Assembly (NCBI GenBank): GCA_036260255.1
Contig: DATAAF010000098.1
Span: 1-37,417 of the forward strand
Reading direction: 5' to 3'
DNA: 37,417 nucleotides
Source of the DNA: DASZJY01 sp036260255
Lineage (GTDB): Bacteria > Actinomycetota > Acidimicrobiia > Acidimicrobiales > AC-14
In this document: positions 16,205 to 23,830 of the stretch, piece after piece
Layout of the letters: every line of letters begins with the position of its first letter
Numbering within the stretch: position 1 is the first letter of the stretch
Position numbers and translations under genes: made by a program
Notes under the pieces: generated by a model
Database searches by the model: none
The model's input: only the letters and a program-made list of their open reading frames with translations
Told to the model about the DNA's origin: nothing

Positions 16205-16531
16205 TCAACGGGGGCGAACGCGCACGGTGATGCCGCGCACCACGCCTGCTCCGAGGTGCAGGTCGAAGCGCCGGAGCAGGTCGGATTCGAGCCACCGCAG
16301 CTGGGCCGCCCACGCCGGCTCGTCGACGGCCACCACGAGCACGCCGCGGGCCAGCGAGACGGGCCGGGCGTGCGCCCCCACGGCGGCGCCGACGAGCTCC
16401 TCCCAGCGGTCGAACAGCTGGGTGAGGGCGGCCGGAGTGGGCGCTCCGAGGTGGCGGGCGATGCGGCCCAGCGACTCCCCCACCGGGCGGGGCTCGCTCC
16501 CACCCGGGCCGGGCAGTGGTCGCCACGTCAT
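16205..16531 (-). CDS. dciA: DciA-type replicative helicase loader/operator (DUF721)
   Basis: 108 residues. DUF721 family; the gene sits between recF and gyrB exactly as in mycobacteria, where the protein (Rv0004) works with the replicative helicase DnaB. Typical features: an N-terminal helical part (LGRIARHLGAP), FDRWEELVGAAVGAHARPVSL, and a C-terminal KH-like part with LVVAVDEPAWAAQLRWLESDLLRRF. It is shorter at the N-terminus than the mycobacterial protein. The start ATG 16531 overlaps the recF stop as ATGA, so translation is coupled. Confidence 0.9.
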   Translation of the reverse strand: MTWRPLPGPGGSEPRPVGESLGRIARHLGAPTPAALTQLFDRWEELVGAAVGAHARPVSLARGVLVVAVDEPAWAAQLRWLESDLLRRFDLHLGAGVVRGITVRVRPR

Positions 16532-17625
16532 GTCGTGATCACCGCCCCGTCGGCCACCTCGAGCACCCGTTCGGGGGCGGCGCCGGTGGGGACCGGTCCG
16601 GTGGTGGTGAGCAGGGCCTGCCCCCGCGGCAAGTGGTCGAGCAGGGACCGGCCGCGCTCGGCGTCGAGCTCGGAGAACACGTCGTCGAGGAGGAGGAGGG
16701 GCGGCTCCCCCACCTCGTCGGCGACCACCTGGTGGGCGGCCAGGCGCAGGGCGAGGGCGAGCGAGCGCTGCTCGCCCTGCGAGGCGTGGGTGCGGGCGGG
16801 GAACGCCCCCACGCTGAGGGCCACGTCGTCGCGGTGCGGCCCCACCAGGCTCACGCCCCGGCGCAGCTCGTCGGCCCGAGCGGTGGCGAGGGCCGCGGCC
16901 AAGCCGTCCGCACGCCACGGCGCCTCGTACGCCAGACCGGCGGTGGCCGGGTTGGCTCCCGGTGCGCCGGCCGCCGCCAGCTCGGCGTAGGCCTTGGCCA
17001 CCAGCGGCTGGGCCCGCTCGAGGAACTCCACCCGGGCGGTGGCGAGGGCCTCGCCGGTCTCGACCAGCTTGGCGTCCCAGACGTCGAGGGTGACGGCCAC
17101 GTCGGGCGTGAGGCGGCCACCGGCCTGGCCGAGGAGGGTGGTGCGCTGGCGGACCACCCGCTCGAAGTCCCGCCGGAGGGCGTCGTTGTGGGGATGCAAG
17201 GCGACCAGGGCGTCGTCGACCCACCGCCGGCGCCCGGCCGGCGCCCCCTTGACCAGGGCGAGGTCGTCTGGGGAGAACACGCTCACGCGTAGGGCCTTCA
17301 GGAGATCGGCGGCCCGGCGCACGGGCTGGCGGTTGACCGCGGCCCGCCCCCGTCCGGACAGGCGGACCTCCACCTCGAGCAACAGCTCGCGCCCGGACCG
17401 GCGCCCCTCGCCCCGGACCACCGCCCGCTCGCACCCCTGGCGGACCATGGCGTCGGCGGCCACCCCGCGAAACGACGCCAGGGTGGCTAGGTAGCCGACC
17501 GCCTCGAGCAGGTTGGTCTTGCCGGCGCCGTTGCGGCCCCTGATCACGGTGAGGCCGGGCGCCAAGTCGAGCTCCGCCGCCGCCCAGTTGCGAAAGTTGG
17601 TGAGCCAGAGCCGGTCGAGCTGCAT
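16528..17625 (-). CDS. recF: RecF recombination mediator ATPase
   Basis: 365 residues, normal length. SMC-like ABC ATPase that helps load RecA at single-strand gaps with RecO/RecR. Walker A GRNGAGKT is at 30-37, the signature-like segment HASQGEQRSLALALRLA follows, then Walker B LLLLDDVFSELD. Start ATG at 17625; 33 bases separate it from dnaN upstream. The stop overlaps dciA (ATGA). Confidence 0.96.
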   Translation of the reverse strand: MQLDRLWLTNFRNWAAAELDLAPGLTVIRGRNGAGKTNLLEAVGYLATLASFRGVAADAMVRQGCERAVVRGEGRRSGRELLLEVEVRLSGRGRAAVNRQPVRRAADLLKALRVSVFSPDDLALVKGAPAGRRRWVDDALVALHPHNDALRRDFERVVRQRTTLLGQAGGRLTPDVAVTLDVWDAKLVETGEALATARVEFLERAQPLVAKAYAELAAAGAPGANPATAGLAYEAPWRADGLAAALATARADELRRGVSLVGPHRDDVALSVGAFPARTHASQGEQRSLALALRLAAHQVVADEVGEPPLLLLDDVFSELDAERGRSLLDHLPRGQALLTTTGPVPTGAAPERVLEVADGAVITT

Positions 17626-17658
17626 GCGGGCCGCCTGGGGCGGGGACGCGACCGCGGG

Positions 17659-18753
17659 TCAGGAGACCCGGACCGGCATCAGCAGGTAGAGGAACTCGGG
17701 GCTCTCAGTGGAGCGAATGGTGGCCGGCTTCAGGGCGTCGAGCGTCTCCAGGAGCACCTGGTCGCCCGTGGTGGCCTCCACCCCTTCGATCAGGAACTCG
17801 GGGTTGAATGCCACCACCATCTCGGTGCCCTCGTACTTGCCGTCGACGTCCTCGCGCGCCTGGCCCACGTCCTGGGTGATGGCGGTGAGCTCGATGCCGT
17901 CGGGACGCAGCGCCAGCCGCACCGGCGTCGCCTCCCGCGCCAGTAGCTTCACCCGGCGGGCGGCGTCGAGCAGCGGTTCCTTTCCGACGACGAGCCGGTT
18001 CGGGTAGTTCGTGGGGATGAGCTGGCGGTAGTTCGGGAACTCGCCTTCGATCAGGCGGGTGGTGACGCGGACGGGGCCCACCTCGAAGCTGGCCTCGTCG
18101 GCCCCGAGGCGCAGGCGCACCTGGTCGGCGCCCGACAGCACCCGCACCAGCTCGCCCAGGGCCCGCGAGGGCACGAGCACGTGTTGGCCCTCGGCCAGGA
18201 GGCTGGTGCCGGGAAGATCACACAACGCCAGCCGGTAGGAGTCGGTGGCCACCAGCCGCAGGCCCTCGCCCTCGGCGGCCAACAACACGCCGGTCAGGAT
18301 GGGCCGGGCGTCGTCGTGGCTTGCCGCCCGCACCACCTGGTGGAGCGCCCGGGCCAGCTCGCCGGCGTCGAGTGTGACCGCCTCGGCGGCCGGCTCGGGC
18401 AGGCGCAGGAACTCCTCGGCGGGCAGCACCCGCACGGCGAACTGGGAGCGCCCGGCCGAGATGATCGCCTCCGGCCCCTCGACTGACACCAACACCGCGC
18501 CGGGTTCGACCGCCCGCACGATCTCGGTGGCCAACCGGGCGGGGATGACGCAGACGCCCGGCTCGAGCGACGCCACCGGGACGTCGACCTGCACGGTGAG
18601 GTCGAGATCGCTGCCGGCCAGGTGGAGTGTGCCGTCGGTGACCTCCATGCGCACGCCCGAGAGAGCAGGAAGGGCGCCGCCGCGAGTAGCCGCCGCCCGG
18701 GCCGCCGTACCGAGGCCCTCGACCAGAGCGTCGCGCTCGGAGCGGAACTTCAC
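17659..18753 (-). CDS. dnaN: DNA polymerase III sliding clamp (beta)
   Basis: 364 residues, ATG start at 18753. Ring-shaped dimer that tethers the polymerase and many repair factors to DNA. Recognisable from the three-fold clamp pattern: MKFRSERDALVEGL at the start, LVATDSYRLALCDLP in the middle domain, EFPNYRQLIPTNYPNR in the linker to the third domain, and the C-terminal SPEFLYLLMPVRVS that forms part of the peptide-binding cleft. First gene after the candidate origin in the leftward direction. Confidence 0.97.
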   Translation of the reverse strand: MKFRSERDALVEGLGTAARAAATRGGALPALSGVRMEVTDGTLHLAGSDLDLTVQVDVPVASLEPGVCVIPARLATEIVRAVEPGAVLVSVEGPEAIISAGRSQFAVRVLPAEEFLRLPEPAAEAVTLDAGELARALHQVVRAASHDDARPILTGVLLAAEGEGLRLVATDSYRLALCDLPGTSLLAEGQHVLVPSRALGELVRVLSGADQVRLRLGADEASFEVGPVRVTTRLIEGEFPNYRQLIPTNYPNRLVVGKEPLLDAARRVKLLAREATPVRLALRPDGIELTAITQDVGQAREDVDGKYEGTEMVVAFNPEFLIEGVEATTGDQVLLETLDALKPATIRSTESPEFLYLLMPVRVS

Positions 18754-18965
18754 CGGCTACCTCTGCTTCTCGTCTTTGATCTTAAGAAAGAGGAAGTGAT
18801 GGGAGTAGGGGCTGTGGACTGGGGACCACCGCCCGTCGGCCCAGGTCGACGCCGGTGGGACCGTCCCCCCGTCGTCCCCACGATGTCACAGGGGTACGAC
18901 GTTGTGCAGGGATGGGGACGCGGAGGAGGCGGCCGTCCCCATGCCGTCGACCGGCTGCCCACCGG
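18754..18965. other. Candidate oriC: dnaA-dnaN spacer with variant DnaA boxes
   Basis: The spacer carries one GTCCACA core (18819-18813, minus). The related core GTCCCCA occurs at 18826-18820 (minus, directly abutting the first), 18874-18880 (plus), 18919-18913 (minus) and 18935-18941 (plus). Next to dnaN is a locally AT-rich, purine/pyrimidine-biased stretch (18768-18798, containing GATCTTAAGAAAG) that could be the unwinding element. Position matches oriC in Streptomyces and Mycobacterium. The GTCCCCA boxes differ from the actinobacterial consensus TTGTCCACA at the seventh base, so their role is inference. Confidence 0.6.
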
Positions 18966-20438
18966 TCATGCACTGCCACCGAGGCGATTCATGAGATCGG
19001 TGACCTGGTCGAAGATCTGGCGCTTCTGCTGCATGAGGGTGGAGATCTTCTCCACCGCGTGGATCACCGTTGTGTGGTCCCGCCCGCCGAACTCCCGGCC
19101 GATCGCCGGGTAGCTGAAGTCCGTCATCTGGCGGAAGACGTACATGCAGATCTGGCGGGCGTTGACGAGGGGACGGCTCCGGCTCTTGCCGACGAGATCG
19201 TCGACGGTCATCCCGAACATCTCGGCGGTGGTCTCGAGGATCACGCGCGGGGTGAGCTGGCGGGTCTCGGTGGTGATCAGGTGGCGGAGCTGCTCCTCGG
19301 CCAGGGCGAGGCTCACCACCTGGCCGTGGATGCTGGCATAGGCGGCGACGCGGATGAGGGCCCCTTCGAGCTCGCGGATGTTGTTGGTGATGTGGGTGGC
19401 GATGTACTCCAACACCTCGTCGGGAAAGTGCAGCGCCTCCCGCTCGGCCTTGTGGCGCAGGATGGCCAGGCGGGTCTCGAGCTCAGGCGGTTGCACGTCG
19501 GTGGTGAGCCCCCAGTCGAAACGGGTTCGCAGGCGATCCTCGAAGGCGGCCAGGGACTTGGGCGCCCGGTCGGACGTGATGACGATCTGGCGGTTGTCGT
19601 CGTGGAGGGCGTTGAAGGTGTGGAAGAACTCCTCCCGGGTGCCGTCCTTCTTCTCGAGGAACTGGATGTCGTCGACCAGGAGGACGTCGCACGTGCGGTA
19701 GCGCTGCTTGAACGCGAACTGCGTGTTGGTGCGGATCGATTCGATGAAGTCGTTGGTGAACGTCTCGGCGGAGACGTAGACGACGTGCAGTTCGGGGTAG
19801 TGGCGGTTGACGTAGTTCCCGATGGCGTGGAGGAGGTGGGTCTTGCCCAGGCCGGCGGTGCCGTAGATGAACAGGGGATTGAACGACTGGGCGGGTTTCT
19901 CGGCCACCCCCTGGGCGGCGGCCAGGGCGAAGCGGTTCGACGTCCCGCTCACGAAGGTCTCGAAGGTGTAGCGGGGGTTGACCGACGGCTCGAGCGCCCG
20001 CCGGACGGGGATCGGCGGCGGTGGCGGGGCGGGCGGCGTGTCGGGCGCGGTCCACGGCGCCGGCTGGGCGCCGTGGGTCCCGGTGCCGATGGTCGTACCG
20101 TCCGCCTCGGGAGCCTCGTTGGCGTCGACGGAGGGTTCCGCGGCGTGCTCCTCCTCCGCGTCCTCGGGCGTCCCGGCGTCGTCGGCCCCGGTGTCGGTGT
20201 GGACCTCGAGCACCACCAGGCGCGGGTGGCCGACCTCGGTACAGGTGTCCTCGATGGCGCCCAGGTGGCGGTTCTCGATGCGTTCTTTGACCACGGAGCT
20301 GGGCACCGCCAGCACCAGGTAGCGCTCGTCGCCGCCGACCGGACGGGCCGAGCCGAACAACGTGTTCCACGTGCCCTCCGGGAACCGCTCGCGCAGGAGC
20401 TGGGACACCAGGGCCCACAGCTCGTCGGTGCTGATCAC
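18966..20438 (-). CDS. dnaA: Chromosomal replication initiator DnaA
   Basis: 490 residues from GTG 20438, with GGGAGG nine bases upstream. Domain I (1-80) interacts with partners. Domain II (80-150) is acidic then Pro-rich and likely disordered. Domain III is the AAA+ ATPase, with Walker A GTAGLGKT (193-200), Walker B LLVDDIQF (Asp256, Asp257) and sensor I ITSDRAP. Domain IV has the DNA-binding signature GGRDHTTVIHAVEKI (451-465), unchanged from typical DnaA, so box specificity should be close to TTGTCCACA. DnaA-box-like sites flank the gene on both sides, which would allow autoregulation. Confidence 0.97.
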   Translation of the reverse strand: MISTDELWALVSQLLRERFPEGTWNTLFGSARPVGGDERYLVLAVPSSVVKERIENRHLGAIEDTCTEVGHPRLVVLEVHTDTGADDAGTPEDAEEEHAAEPSVDANEAPEADGTTIGTGTHGAQPAPWTAPDTPPAPPPPPIPVRRALEPSVNPRYTFETFVSGTSNRFALAAAQGVAEKPAQSFNPLFIYGTAGLGKTHLLHAIGNYVNRHYPELHVVYVSAETFTNDFIESIRTNTQFAFKQRYRTCDVLLVDDIQFLEKKDGTREEFFHTFNALHDDNRQIVITSDRAPKSLAAFEDRLRTRFDWGLTTDVQPPELETRLAILRHKAEREALHFPDEVLEYIATHITNNIRELEGALIRVAAYASIHGQVVSLALAEEQLRHLITTETRQLTPRVILETTAEMFGMTVDDLVGKSRSRPLVNARQICMYVFRQMTDFSYPAIGREFGGRDHTTVIHAVEKISTLMQQKRQIFDQVTDLMNRLGGSA

Positions 20439-20773
20439 CCCCGCACAACCTCCCTGGTCCGGGCCGTCCACACGGGTATCCACAGCTGTGGACGACGAGC
20501 CTGCATCCTGTTTGTGCGGCGTTCGCAAGGATGCGGGGCCAGGGAAGTCTTCGACGGGTCCCCGTCCCGAGTGCCGCTCTCGGGCGTTGGGGAACCGTAG
20601 CACCGCGATCCCCTTGCGGCACAAGGGCAAGGGCCGGAAAATGCGGGCTCCCGATCCGAGGGGTCGCACCTCCGGCTAGCCTGGTCGGCGCGTGAGACGC
20701 GCTTGGCGGTTCGCGCCGGGACGACCCGTCCGCCGCGCCGTGCAAGGCGTCCGCACCGATCGTCGAGGAGGCC
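20439..20773. promoter_or_regulatory. dnaA-rpmH spacer with a cluster of DnaA boxes
   Basis: Within 32 bases lie three DnaA-box-like 9-mers: CCGTCCACA (20464-20472), GTATCCACA (20476-20484) and, inverted, TCGTCCACA (20495-20487). The last two each differ from a consensus box by one base and face each other around AGCT. This is the upstream region of dnaA and of the divergent rpmH/rnpA operon, so it may serve autoregulation or a second part of a bipartite origin. A small hairpin CCCTTG/CAAGGG is at 20612-20617/20623-20628. GAGGAGG at 20765-20771 is the ribosome-binding site for both rnpA and rpmH. No convincing -35/-10 pair was identified. Confidence 0.6.
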
Positions 20774-21262
20774 ATGGGTGAAGCGCCCCTTCCAGCCCAA
20801 CAACCGCCGCCGCGCCAAGCGGCACGGGTTCCGCCACCGCATGTCCACCCGCGCCGGCCGGGCGATCGTCGCCGCCCGACGCCGCAAGGGCCGCCACCGT
20901 CTGTCCGCCTGATCGAGTCGATCCGCGACCGTGCGACCTTCCTCCGCTTCCGCCGGGAGGGGCGACGGGCCCGGCGGGCCCCGGTGACGCTGACGTGGGC
21001 TCCCGCCGGCGAGGGTGAGGGGGCCCGGGTGGCGTACGCGGTCGGCCGGGCGGCGGGCAAGGCGGTGGTCCGGAACCGGGTCCGCCGCCGGCTGCGTTCC
21101 GCGGTGGCCGAGATCGAGCCGCAGCTCCGACCGGGCGCCTACCTCTTCGCGGCCGGGCCGGAGGCGGCCACCATCCCCTATCCGGAGCTGAAGGCAGCAG
21201 TGAGCGAGGTCGTGACCGCGGTGACGCGGGCGCCGGCCCCCACCCCCCCGAGGGGCCGGTGA
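20774..21262 (+). CDS. rnpA: RNase P protein subunit with an N-terminal extension overlapping all of rpmH
   Basis: 162 residues. The core (from residue ~46, LIESIRDRATFLRFRREGRR) contains the RNase P protein signature GRAAGKAVVRNRVRRRLR and assists the catalytic RNA in tRNA 5' processing. Normally the gene starts just after rpmH. Here no in-frame ATG, GTG or TTG lies between the rpmH stop and the conserved core. The only in-frame ATG/GTG/TTG that keeps the core is ATG 20774, four bases before the rpmH GTG, and the frame is open through the whole of rpmH. The added ~45 residues are Pro/Arg-rich (PAQQPPPRQAARVPPPH). This copies the nested rnpA/rpmH organisation known in Thermus. A rare CTG start at 20909 is the alternative. 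The stop overlaps yidD as GTGA. Confidence 0.85.
   Translation: MGEAPLPAQQPPPRQAARVPPPHVHPRRPGDRRRPTPQGPPPSVRLIESIRDRATFLRFRREGRRARRAPVTLTWAPAGEGEGARVAYAVGRAAGKAVVRNRVRRRLRSAVAEIEPQLRPGAYLFAAGPEAATIPYPELKAAVSEVVTAVTRAPAPTPPRGR
20778..20912 (+). CDS. rpmH: 50S ribosomal protein L34, nested inside rnpA
   Basis: 44 residues from GTG 20778: VKRPFQPNNRRRAKRHGFR, then RMSTRAGRAIVAARRRKGR, a textbook L34. It is read in a different frame from rnpA and lies entirely within it. GAGGAGG at 20765-20771 stands 6 bases before the GTG and only 2 bases before the rnpA ATG, so spacing favours rpmH, in keeping with the much higher need for L34. Confidence 0.97.
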   Translation: MKRPFQPNNRRRAKRHGFRHRMSTRAGRAIVAARRRKGRHRLSA

Positions 21263-21564
21263 CCGCGGTGGCGACCGCGATCGGGTCCCACCGGCACCGC
21301 TCCGGCACGGGCCCCGGCCCCGGGGCCCGGGTGGCCATGGCCGCAGTCGGCCTTTACCAGCGGGTCTTCGCCGGACGGGCGTCGCCGTGCCGGTTCTGGC
21401 CGACCTGCTCGGCCTACGCCATGGAGGCGCTGGAGGTGCACGGGCTGTGGCGGGGCGGCTGGCTGGCCGCCCGCCGGCTCGGCCGGTGCAACCCGTGGGG
21501 CCCCTGGGGGGCCGACCCGGTGCCCGAGCGCCGCCCCGTCAGCAAGCACCTGGAGACACCATGA
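21259..21564 (+). CDS. yidD: Membrane protein insertion efficiency factor YidD
   Basis: 101 residues from GTG 21259, overlapping the rnpA stop. The family signature is intact: PCRFWPTCSAYAMEALEVHG, then GGWLAARRLGRCNPW and DPVP. YidD is a small membrane-associated protein that aids YidC-dependent insertion. The N-terminal ~25 residues (SHRHRSGTGPGPG) are an extension before the amphipathic helix. The stop overlaps the yidC start (ATGA). Confidence 0.93.
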   Translation: MTAVATAIGSHRHRSGTGPGPGARVAMAAVGLYQRVFAGRASPCRFWPTCSAYAMEALEVHGLWRGGWLAARRLGRCNPWGPWGADPVPERRPVSKHLETP

Positions 21565-22976
21565 CGGCTTTCGTCCTGCTCGGGGCCAAGAAGTTCTGGA
21601 TCCTCGACCCCCTCTACTCGGCGCTGGGCACCCTCGTCGCCTGGTTCTACAGCGTCATCCCCTCCTACGGCTTCGCCATCGTGCTCCTCACGCTGGCGGT
21701 GCGAGTGATCACCCTGCCGCTGACGGCCAAGCAGGCCCGGGCCCAACAGCAGATGCAGCAGCTGCAGCCGGAGCTCAAGCGCCTGCAGGCCAAGTACAAG
21801 CATGACAAGCAGAAGATGCAAGAAGAGGTGATGAAGTTCTACCGGGAGAACCACGCCAACCCCTTCGGCAGCTGCCTCCCGGTGCTCATCCAGATGCCGA
21901 TCCTGATCGTGCTCTACCGCCTCATCCTGGGCTTGAGCGACAACGACGGCCCCAAGCACGTCCCCGACTCCAGCGAGCTGTTCGCGGCCCTGAGGGAGTC
22001 CGGGGGCGAGATGGTCTCGTGGGGGATGGACCTGGCCCGCTCGGCGGCGGCCGTCTCGGGAGCCGACAAGCTGCCCTACCTCGTGCTCGTCGCCCTGGTC
22101 GTGGCCACCGGGTACTACCAGCAGCGCCAGCTCACCGCCCGGGTGCCCAAGGAGAACGTGAACCCGCAGATGGCGATGATGACGAAGATCTTCCCGGCGA
22201 TGTTCGGTGTCATCTCGTTCAGCATCCCGGCCGGCGTGGTCGTCTACTTCCTCGTTTCCAATATCTGGCAGATCGGCCAGCAAGCCGTGCTGTTCCGGGA
22301 CCAACCGGCGCCACCCGGGGCGGCGCCCGAGGAGGCGGGTGCCGGCGGCAAGGGCAAAGCGGGGACCAAGGGCAAGGGCGGGGCCCCGCCGAAGGCTGGC
22401 GGCGGCAAGGGGTCGAGCGCCAGGAGCGGTGCCGCCAAGGGCGCCGGTACCAGAGGCGCGGCGAAGGGTGGGGCGACAAAGGGCGCGGCGGCGAAGGGCG
22501 GCGCCAAGGGCGGCCCGGGCGGCCCGCCCAAGGGCGCGCCGGCCAAGGGAACGCCGGCGAAGGGCGCCCGCAAGGGAAGCAGCGGCCGGGTGACGCCGCG
22601 CGACGACCGGGTGAAGCCGGCTCAGGGCAAAGGCGCGGGGAAGGCGCCGCCGGGGCGTCCCGGTGGCGGCGGCGCGGCGGTCGGCGCCCCGGGCGGGAAG
22701 GGGGGCGCCGAGGGCGCGGCCAAGGCCCAAGCCGCGGTCCCGGCAGCCGCCGGGGGGCCGACCGGTCAGGGCAAGCGCAAGCGCCGGGGCCGGCGGGGTC
22801 GGCCGGGCGACGGGTCGGTCGGGGCGTCGGTCGAGGGTGTCGCCGTCGGTGGCGACGGTCGGGCCGGCGGTGACGGCGCACCGGGGAGCGACGGGGAGGG
22901 GCCGGCGGAGGGTGTGGCCCCGACCTCGACCTCAGCTGAGGACGCACAGAAGGGCAACGACTCGTGGAGTGGGTAG
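21561..22976 (+). CDS. yidC: Membrane insertase YidC with a very long Gly/Lys/Ala-rich C-terminal tail
   Basis: 471 residues. The first ~245 residues are a five-helix YidC/Oxa1 insertase of the Gram-positive type. The groove Arg is at Arg48 (LTLAVRVITLPL). A charged cytoplasmic coiled-coil hairpin follows (QARAQQQMQQLQPELKRLQ), then the NPFGSCLPVLIQMPI motif, and later helices with IPAGVVVYFLVSNIWQIGQQ. Residues 246-471 are an extended low-complexity tail, first GK-, GA- and PK-rich and strongly basic, then with an RKRRGRRGR cluster, finally acidic. Basic YidC tails in other bacteria contact the ribosome; at ~225 residues this one is unusually long. It overlaps yidD (ATGA) and the jag start by 13 bases. 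Confidence 0.95.
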   Translation: MTAFVLLGAKKFWILDPLYSALGTLVAWFYSVIPSYGFAIVLLTLAVRVITLPLTAKQARAQQQMQQLQPELKRLQAKYKHDKQKMQEEVMKFYRENHANPFGSCLPVLIQMPILIVLYRLILGLSDNDGPKHVPDSSELFAALRESGGEMVSWGMDLARSAAAVSGADKLPYLVLVALVVATGYYQQRQLTARVPKENVNPQMAMMTKIFPAMFGVISFSIPAGVVVYFLVSNIWQIGQQAVLFRDQPAPPGAAPEEAGAGGKGKAGTKGKGGAPPKAGGGKGSSARSGAAKGAGTRGAAKGGATKGAAAKGGAKGGPGGPPKGAPAKGTPAKGARKGSSGRVTPRDDRVKPAQGKGAGKAPPGRPGGGGAAVGAPGGKGGAEGAAKAQAAVPAAAGGPTGQGKRKRRGRRGRPGDGSVGASVEGVAVGGDGRAGGDGAPGSDGEGPAEGVAPTSTSAEDAQKGNDSWSG

Positions 22977-23761
22977 AGGTCACCGCCAAGACCGTCGAGG
23001 AGGCCAAGGAGGCGGCCCTCGACCAGCTGGGTGTGGACGAGACCGACGCCGAGTTCGAGGTGCTCGAGGTACCCAAGGGGGGGCTGTTCGGGCGGTTGCG
23101 CTCCGAGGCGCGTGTGCGGGCCCGGGTCCTGCCCACCGCCCCTCGCCCGAAGGTCGACCGCCGCCGGCGGGGGCGGAACCGGAGCTCCGAAGGGGGCCGC
23201 CGCCCGGGCCCGCGCCCGGAGCAGTCGGAGGTGCAGCCGCCGCCGCCACCGCAGAGAGCCGCACCAGCGCCGAGGAAGGGAGCGGAGATGACCAGTGAGG
23301 CCCCGGGCGTCGACGGCGGAGCAGTGGCCGAGAAGTTCGTCGAGGGCCTGGTCGAGGTCTTCGGTCGGAAGCCGCGGCTCGAGCGCCGCGAGCTGGACGA
23401 CGACACCACCGAGATCGCCGTCGACGGCGATGGCCTGGGGCTCATCATCGGGCAGCGGGGGCAGACGCTGGCGGCCGTGCAGGAGCTGACCCGCACGGTG
23501 GTGCAGCGGAAGGCCCCCGGGTTCTCGGGCCGGGTCGTCGTCGACGTGGCCGGCTACCGCCGGGCCCGTCGAGAGGCGCTCGAGCGGTTCACCCGCCAGG
23601 TGGCCGAGCAGGTGCGGACGACCGGCGTGGCCCGGGTGCTCGAGCCGATGCCGCCGGCGGACCGCAAGGTCGTGCACGACACCGTCAACACGATCGACGG
23701 GGTGACAACGACGTCCGAGGGCGAGGAGCCCCGCCGCCACGTGGTGATCGTCCCCTCCTGA
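22964..23761 (+). CDS. jag: KH-R3H RNA-binding protein (Jag/KhpB)
   Basis: 265 residues from GTG 22964, which overlaps the yidC end. Three parts: an N-terminal Jag_N domain (WVEVTAKTVEEAKEAALDQLG with VLEVPKGGLFG), a Pro/Arg-rich linker (~65-105), a KH domain with the GxxG loop IIGQRGQTL, and an R3H domain with R-x-x-x-H (DRKVVHD) near the C-terminus. Family members bind RNA with KhpA and influence cell-wall growth and sRNA function. The position after yidC is conserved across Gram-positives. Confidence 0.93.
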   Translation: MEWVEVTAKTVEEAKEAALDQLGVDETDAEFEVLEVPKGGLFGRLRSEARVRARVLPTAPRPKVDRRRRGRNRSSEGGRRPGPRPEQSEVQPPPPPQRAAPAPRKGAEMTSEAPGVDGGAVAEKFVEGLVEVFGRKPRLERRELDDDTTEIAVDGDGLGLIIGQRGQTLAAVQELTRTVVQRKAPGFSGRVVVDVAGYRRARREALERFTRQVAEQVRTTGVARVLEPMPPADRKVVHDTVNTIDGVTTTSEGEEPRRHVVIVPS

Positions 23762-23763
23762 GT

Positions 23764-23781
23764 CGGGAGGGGGCCCTCCCG
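23764..23781 (+). terminator. Short GC hairpin after jag
   Basis: CGGGAGG (23764-23770) pairs with CCTCCCG (23775-23781) around a 4-base loop, immediately after the jag stop. There is no T tract, so it could be a weak terminator or an RNA end-stabilising structure ahead of rsmG. Confidence 0.35.
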
Positions 23782-23802
23782 CGCCCTCCCCCCGCGGCCG
23801 GC

Positions 23803-23830
23803 GCGGACAAACTCTCAGGGTGTTGTCCGC
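23803..23830 (+). promoter_or_regulatory. Hairpin enclosing the rsmG start codon
   Basis: GCGGACAA (23803-23810) pairs perfectly with TTGTCCGC (23823-23830); the 12-base loop contains TCAGGG and the GTG start at 23820. As RNA this would present or occlude the start site. The arms also resemble two inverted DnaA-box-like cores (TTGTCCGC). Both roles are inference. Confidence 0.4.

Noticed and set aside
16179..16208. TTGACA on the minus strand (16208-16203) as a -35 box for gyrB
   Set aside because: The hexamer at 17-base spacing is TGGTCA, a poor -10, and the box overlaps the dciA stop; not strong enough to call.
20909..21262. Conventional rnpA start at CTG 20909 after rpmH
   Set aside because: CTG is a rare start and no good ribosome-binding site precedes it, whereas ATG 20774 has GAGGAGG upstream and an open frame; kept only as an alternative.
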